Of a stretch of DNA of 64,000 nt, positions 59,337 through 64,000 are shown piece after piece; the stretch's first letter is position 1, and the number at the start of each line of letters is the position of its first letter. The stretch is taken from positions 1 to 64,000 of the forward strand of contig CALCGT010000067.1 in assembly GCA_937901125.1 (NCBI GenBank). Direction: 5' to 3'. The position numbers and the translations under genes were made by a program. The stretch comes from an uncultured Clostridia bacterium (lineage in GTDB: Bacteria > Bacillota > Clostridia > Lachnospirales > Anaerotignaceae). The notes beneath the pieces were generated by a model. It was not told the origin of the DNA. It saw nothing but the letters and a program-made list of their open reading frames with translations, and made no database searches.

Positions 59337-59474
59337 GGGTTTCACCCTTAAGCACCCAGCAGGGGAATGATTCCCCTGCACCCCCATTTGCAAAACCATG
59401 TACATGGTTTTGCGGTATTGGGTTCCAAGGGAGTGACTCCCTTGGCAGAGGGTTTGGGAGATGGAATCTCCCAA
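59336..59474. repeat. Five-hairpin array between tpiA and gpmI
   Basis: Five hairpins follow one another: 59336-59348 (AGGGT/ACCCT), 59359-59379 (GCAGGGGAA, TGA loop), 59390-59413 (a perfect 24-bp palindrome), 59425-59445 (CCAAGGGAG, TGA loop) and 59454-59474 (TTGGGAGAT, GGA loop). The unpaired ACCC and GGGT stretches between them could also pair over distance and form a multi-branched structure. The element ends just before the AAGGAGG of gpmI. Confidence 0.8.
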
Positions 59475-59495
59475 GAAGGAGGCGAAAGCTAAATA

Positions 59496-61043
59496 ATGGA
59501 TAAAAAAACAACAGTTTTGATGATTTTGGATGGCTTTGGCATCAATGAAAAGGAGGAGGGAAATGCCATCAAACAGGCAAATACCCCTGTGATCGACGGT
59601 CTTTTGAAAAAATATCCTGCAGTGCAGGGCTATGCCAGTGGTCTGGACGTTGGTCTGCCTGCTGGACAGATGGGGAATTCCGAAGTTGGTCATCTGAATA
59701 TGGGCGCAGGGCGTGTCGTTTATCAGGAACTGACACGTATCACTAAATTCATTGAAGATGGCGATTTCTTTGAGAATCCTGAACTTTTAGCAGCGGTAGA
59801 GCATTGTAAGAAAAATGATTCTGCTCTGCATCTGTATGGCCTGCTTTCCGATGGCGGTGTCCATAGTCATAATACGCACCTGTACGCATTGCTGCAGCTG
59901 GCAAAGCGGAACGGTCTGGAAAAGGTATTTGTACATGTATTTCTGGATGGCAGAGATACCCCTCCCACTTCTAGCGCCGATTATGCTGTACAGCTGGAAG
60001 AAAAAATGCGTGAGGTCGGTGTAGGCAAAATTGCTACAGTAATAGGCAGATATTATGCCATGGACAGAGACAAGCGTTGGGAACGTGTGGAAGAAGCCTA
60101 TAACGCTATGGTGCTGGGCAGAGGTACCACAGCTACAGATGCGGTACAAGCTATCAAGGATTCCTATGCAGCCGGCAAGACAGATGAATTTGTGGTGCCT
60201 ACTGTTATCGTAAAAGAAGAAGGCATGGCAGTTGGTAAGATCAGCGACCATGATGCGGTCATCTTCTATAATTTCCGCCCCGACCGGGCAAGAGAAATCA
60301 CTCGCTCTTTGTGCGACCCCGATTTCGATGGTTTCGCAAGGGAAAAAGTACCTCAGGATCTGAAATATATCTGTTTTACAGAATATGATGTGACCATTCC
60401 CAATAAGGAAGTGGCCTTCAAGCCCCAGAAGCTGACAAATACCTTAGGGGAATATATTTCTTCCCTTGGCTTGAAACAGCTCCGTACGGCGGAAACAGAA
60501 AAATACGCCCATGTTACATTCTTCTTCAACGGTGGTGTGGAAGAACCCAACCCCAATGAAGATCGGTGGCTGGTGCCTTCTCCCAAGGTTGCAACCTATG
60601 ATCTGCAGCCGGAGATGAGCGCAGTAGAAGTAACGGATGGTTTGGTGAAGGCATTGCGTTCCAAGGAATACGATCTGATCATCGTTAACTATGCCAACCC
60701 TGATATGGTAGGCCACACTGGTATTCTGCAGGCAGCCATCAAGGCGGTGGAAACGGTGGATACCTGCATTGGCAGAGTGATGGAGGCATTGCTGGAGGTT
60801 GGCGGGCAGATGCTTATCTGTGCTGACCATGGCAACAGTGATCAGCTGATCGATTATGAAAGCGGACAGCCCTTTACAGCCCATACCACGAATCCCGTTC
60901 CATTTATTCTTGTGAACTACACCGATGGTATTGGCTTGCGGGAAGGCGGCAAGCTGGCGGATATTGCGCCCACCTTGCTGGAAATGATGGGACTTCCCAA
61001 ACCCGCAGAAATGACAGGAGAAAGTTTGCTGGTAAGCAAATAA
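59496..61043 (+). CDS. gpmI: 2,3-bisphosphoglycerate-independent phosphoglycerate mutase
   Basis: The 515-residue manganese-dependent enzyme converts 3- to 2-phosphoglycerate. The catalytic Ser is in [16 protein letters not shown], metal ligands lie in LMILDGFG and [10 protein letters not shown], and [10 protein letters not shown] and [11 protein letters not shown] are conserved. AAGGAGG lies 13 bases before the ATG. It is the fourth enzyme of the operon. Confidence 0.97.
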   Translation: MDKKTTVLMILDGFGINEKEEGNAIKQANTPVIDGLLKKYPAVQGYASGLDVGLPAGQMGNSEVGHLNMGAGRVVYQELTRITKFIEDGDFFENPELLAAVEHCKKNDSALHLYGLLSDGGVHSHNTHLYALLQLAKRNGLEKVFVHVFLDGRDTPPTSSADYAVQLEEKMREVGVGKIATVIGRYYAMDRDKRWERVEEAYNAMVLGRGTTATDAVQAIKDSYAAGKTDEFVVPTVIVKEEGMAVGKISDHDAVIFYNFRPDRAREITRSLCDPDFDGFAREKVPQDLKYICFTEYDVTIPNKEVAFKPQKLTNTLGEYISSLGLKQLRTAETEKYAHVTFFFNGGVEEPNPNEDRWLVPSPKVATYDLQPEMSAVEVTDGLVKALRSKEYDLIIVNYANPDMVGHTGILQAAIKAVETVDTCIGRVMEALLEVGGQMLICADHGNSDQLIDYESGQPFTAHTTNPVPFILVNYTDGIGLREGGKLADIAPTLLEMMGLPKPAEMTGESLLVSK

Positions 61044-61065
61044 CGATAAAAAAGGAGGATATTGA

Positions 61066-62382
<1,317 letters not shown>

Positions 62383-62398
62383 TCGTATTTTTAGAGAA

Positions 62399-62427
62399 CA
62401 AGCGCAGGATGTCCTGTGCTTTTCTTT
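62399..62427 (+). terminator. Intrinsic terminator of the glycolytic operon
   Basis: AGCGCAGGA (62401-62409) pairs with TCCTGTGCT (62412-62420) with one G-T pair and is followed by TTTCTTT. Confidence 0.75.
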
Positions 62428-62429
62428 AT

Positions 62430-62508
62430 TTGACTTATTGCTTAGTCAATTTTACTTGATTTTTTAGAAAAAGCAGAGTTACAATAAAATAGACTAAATG
62501 TTTAGGCA
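62430..62508 (+). promoter_or_regulatory. Promoter and two candidate BlaI-type operators
   Basis: TTGATT (62456-62461), 18 bases, TACAAT (62480-62485) is the likely promoter. An inverted repeat with arms TTGACT/AGTCAA spans 62430-62449 just upstream of the -35, and a related one (AGACTAAATGTTTAGGCA, 62491-62508) lies over the start region. Paired GACTA-type operators around the promoter are usual for BlaI/MecI-family repressors. Confidence 0.6.
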
Positions 62509-62530
62509 GATATTTAATATGGAGGTAAAA

Positions 62531-62884
62531 ATGGTTCTACTCAATACAGAACTAAATATTTTGGAAGTATTATGGGAACTTGGCGATGTGCGGGCAGGAC
62601 AAATGGTGAAGATCCTGGAGGAACGTGTGGGATGGAAACGGCAGACTACCTATACGATCATCAAACAATGCATAGACAAGGGGCTGGTGGAAAGAATCGA
62701 ACCGCATTATATTTGCAGGGCAAAAGTGACACGGGAAGAAGTGCAAAGAAATGAGATTTCCGTTTTGATGGAGAAGCTGTTTGACCATTCGCCACGCAGC
62801 TTTCTGCATGCATTTACCGACTGCGGCAATTTATCGGAACAGGATGCCGCAGAGCTGCTTGATATGATCGACAAAATGGAATGA
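62531..62884 (+). CDS. BlaI/MecI/CopY-family transcriptional repressor
   Basis: The 117-residue protein is a winged-helix repressor of the BlaI/MecI family: LNTELNILEVLWELGDVRAG, RQTTYTIIKQCIDKGLVERI and a C-terminal dimerisation helix (SEQDAAELLDMIDKM). In the classic system a partner membrane protease cleaves the repressor when it senses beta-lactam. GGAGGT sits 5 bases before the ATG at 62531. Its stop overlaps the start of the M56 protease gene (ATGA). Confidence 0.9.
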   Translation: MVLLNTELNILEVLWELGDVRAGQMVKILEERVGWKRQTTYTIIKQCIDKGLVERIEPHYICRAKVTREEVQRNEISVLMEKLFDHSPRSFLHAFTDCGNLSEQDAAELLDMIDKME

Positions 62885-64000
62885 GGCTTGGGGAGATGAA
62901 CTTTCTGTACACGAATCTATCGGCGGCAGTCTTAATCTTAGCGACAGTAGGCATCAGAGCCGCAAGCAGGAACAAGGTTCCATACATTGTGATTTGGCTT
63001 TTATGGGGGCTGGTCATGCTGCGCTTATGCGTTCCGTTTCATTTTACATCGGATTTCAGTATATACAATGGGATATACAATATCAGAAAATGGTTGGCGC
63101 AAAAGGATTTGCTGGAAATTGACTATTACACCTATTACTTCGACCGGCAGCCGCATGAATTATGGGGAATGCCGGCAGTGAGGGCGGCTGTATTTGGGAT
63201 ATGGCTCGTTGGTGCGATTCTGATAGGAAGTTATTATTTGAAGGATCACAGGATTTGTAAAAAAATCTGGCAGGATGGGGAGGAATCGCCTTTGCAGGCA
63301 GAAATACAGACGATTTTATCGCAATATGGCTTCAATCAGGAAATCCGCATCCGGCAATCGGAACAAATACAGTGCCCTGTGGCCTGCGGCGTTTTTTATC
63401 ACGGGATACTGATTCCCGCAAACCTCAGGGAGATGGATCAGAAAAGCTTTGTGCAAATACTGCTGCATGAATATATGCACCACAAATACAGGCATCCGCT
63501 TTTACAGTATTTCCTTGTTATGATACTTTGCCTGAATTGGTTTAATCCGGCGGTATGGCTTTTGTATGTTTATGTAAGCAGGGATATTGAAATATCCTGT
63601 GACCGGCGTGTCGTTCAAGTGATTGGAGAAAAGGAAAAGAAAGAATATGCAAGAAATCTGGTTTATATGGCGGGCTCCAAAAAGAAAGAGTATGTGTTTC
63701 ATAATGGATTTACAAAAAAGGCGATAGAAGAAAGGATTGTTGCGATTATGAAGTTTAAAAAATTTTCTGCTCTGGCGGTGGCTTTTTCCATGCTGATTCC
63801 GGTAGGTGTGGCAAGTGCATTCTGCACAGACAGCAATTATATATTCGGGGATGAAATAAACGACGGAGAATTGATCGTTCTGGAAGAGCATTTTCTGGAG
63901 GAGGAAACCCTCTATTTGACGTATGAAGAGCTGGAACCATACATCACGGGACAGGAGACAAGAGCGGTTTCAAAGATCAATATTGATGGGTACAAGAGGA
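62881..64000 (+). CDS. BlaR1/MecR1-type M56 sensor protease (3' end outside window)
   Basis: The frame is open to the window edge (at least 373 residues). Membrane helices begin with SAAVLILATVGIRAASRN; the M56 zinc motif HEYMHHKYRHP lies at residues 196-206 from the 62881 start, followed by WFNPAVWLLYVYVSRDIEISCDRR, given here as WFNPAVWLLYVYVSRD and EISCDRR. Another helix (SALAVAFSMLIPVGVASAF) leads to an external region that continues past the edge. I start at 62881, coupled to the repressor stop; an ATG at 62896 is possible but directly abuts GGGGAG. Whether it senses beta-lactams or another signal is unknown. Confidence 0.85.
   Translation, partial: MRLGEMNFLYTNLSAAVLILATVGIRAASRNKVPYIVIWLLWGLVMLRLCVPFHFTSDFSIYNGIYNIRKWLAQKDLLEIDYYTYYFDRQPHELWGMPAVRAAVFGIWLVGAILIGSYYLKDHRICKKIWQDGEESPLQAEIQTILSQYGFNQEIRIRQSEQIQCPVACGVFYHGILIPANLREMDQKSFVQILLHEYMHHKYRHPLLQYFLVMILCLNWFNPAVWLLYVYVSRDIEISCDRRVVQVIGEKEKKEYARNLVYMAGSKKKEYVFHNGFTKKAIEERIVAIMKFKKFSALAVAFSMLIPVGVASAFCTDSNYIFGDEINDGELIVLEEHFLEEETLYLTYEELEPYITGQETRAVSKINIDGYKR

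Overview
The window looks like chromosome of a low-to-moderate GC Firmicute of the class Clostridia, probably Lachnospiraceae or a near relative. The evidence is AGGAGG-type ribosome binding sites throughout, an IspH-ribosomal protein S1 fusion behind an HI0933-type flavoprotein, cmk and plsC, the rimP-nusA-ylxR-ylxQ-infB-rbfA-nrnA-truB-ribF order, a CggR-led glycolytic operon, CIRCE control of htpG, and many small families common in gut Clostridia (DUF554, DUF378, DUF2085, DUF4275, PrsW). The genus call is inference. No tRNA, rRNA, CRISPR array, prophage or insertion sequence was found. Almost all of it is core chromosome, so the more unusual signals lie between genes.

Layout. 1-4343: a minus-strand Spx-like/nitrilase pair and a plus-strand exonuclease III operon ending in a lipoprotein. 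4379-9183: htpG with a perfect CIRCE element and a second palindrome in its leader, a small protein of unknown function, and a PadR-regulated SEDS-like (FtsW/RodA-type) membrane protein with an N-terminal HAAS-like domain. 9209-12405: glnS behind a hairpin-rich leader, then a frameshifted FabK-like flavin oxidoreductase. 12509-17370: proB and proA separated by three unrelated genes, then a DUF2971 gene. 17371-22175: a small exported protein, then a site-2-protease-like/scpA/scpB/D,D-carboxypeptidase/rluB operon with a 40-codon ORF at its end. 22174-28130: DUF4275, a histidine phosphatase, the HI0933-type flavoprotein, cmk, plsC and ispH-rpsA. 28368-33504: deoC, a polar amino-acid ABC importer, DUF554 and a lysA-like decarboxylase.

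33531-46982 is the translation and RNA-processing supercluster (rimP to ribF), a decayed EamA transporter, rpsO, pnp, an M16 peptidase and a DUF378 gene. Between pnp and the M16 gene lies a compact element that folds on paper into a closed four-helix cloverleaf. 47063-55250: dapF, hflX, an ABC exporter operon encoding a MacB-like ATPase and permease with a secreted, membrane-anchored COG1361/CARDB-like protein between them, then PrsW, a Nudix hydrolase and a small acidic membrane protein. 55259-62427: cggR, pgk, a polysaccharide deacetylase, tpiA, gpmI and eno, without gapA; CggR-type operators precede cggR and pgk, and an array of five hairpins fills the tpiA-gpmI gap. The right edge holds a BlaI/BlaR1-type regulator and sensor-protease pair; the sensor runs off the window.

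The signals most worth a second look are the cloverleaf element (45265-45380), the five-hairpin array (59336-59474), an identical regulatory layout at two distant promoters (17837-17888 and 49243-49294), the three-copy operator in front of padR, and the strong internal translation start that could release free ribosomal protein S1 from the IspH-S1 fusion.
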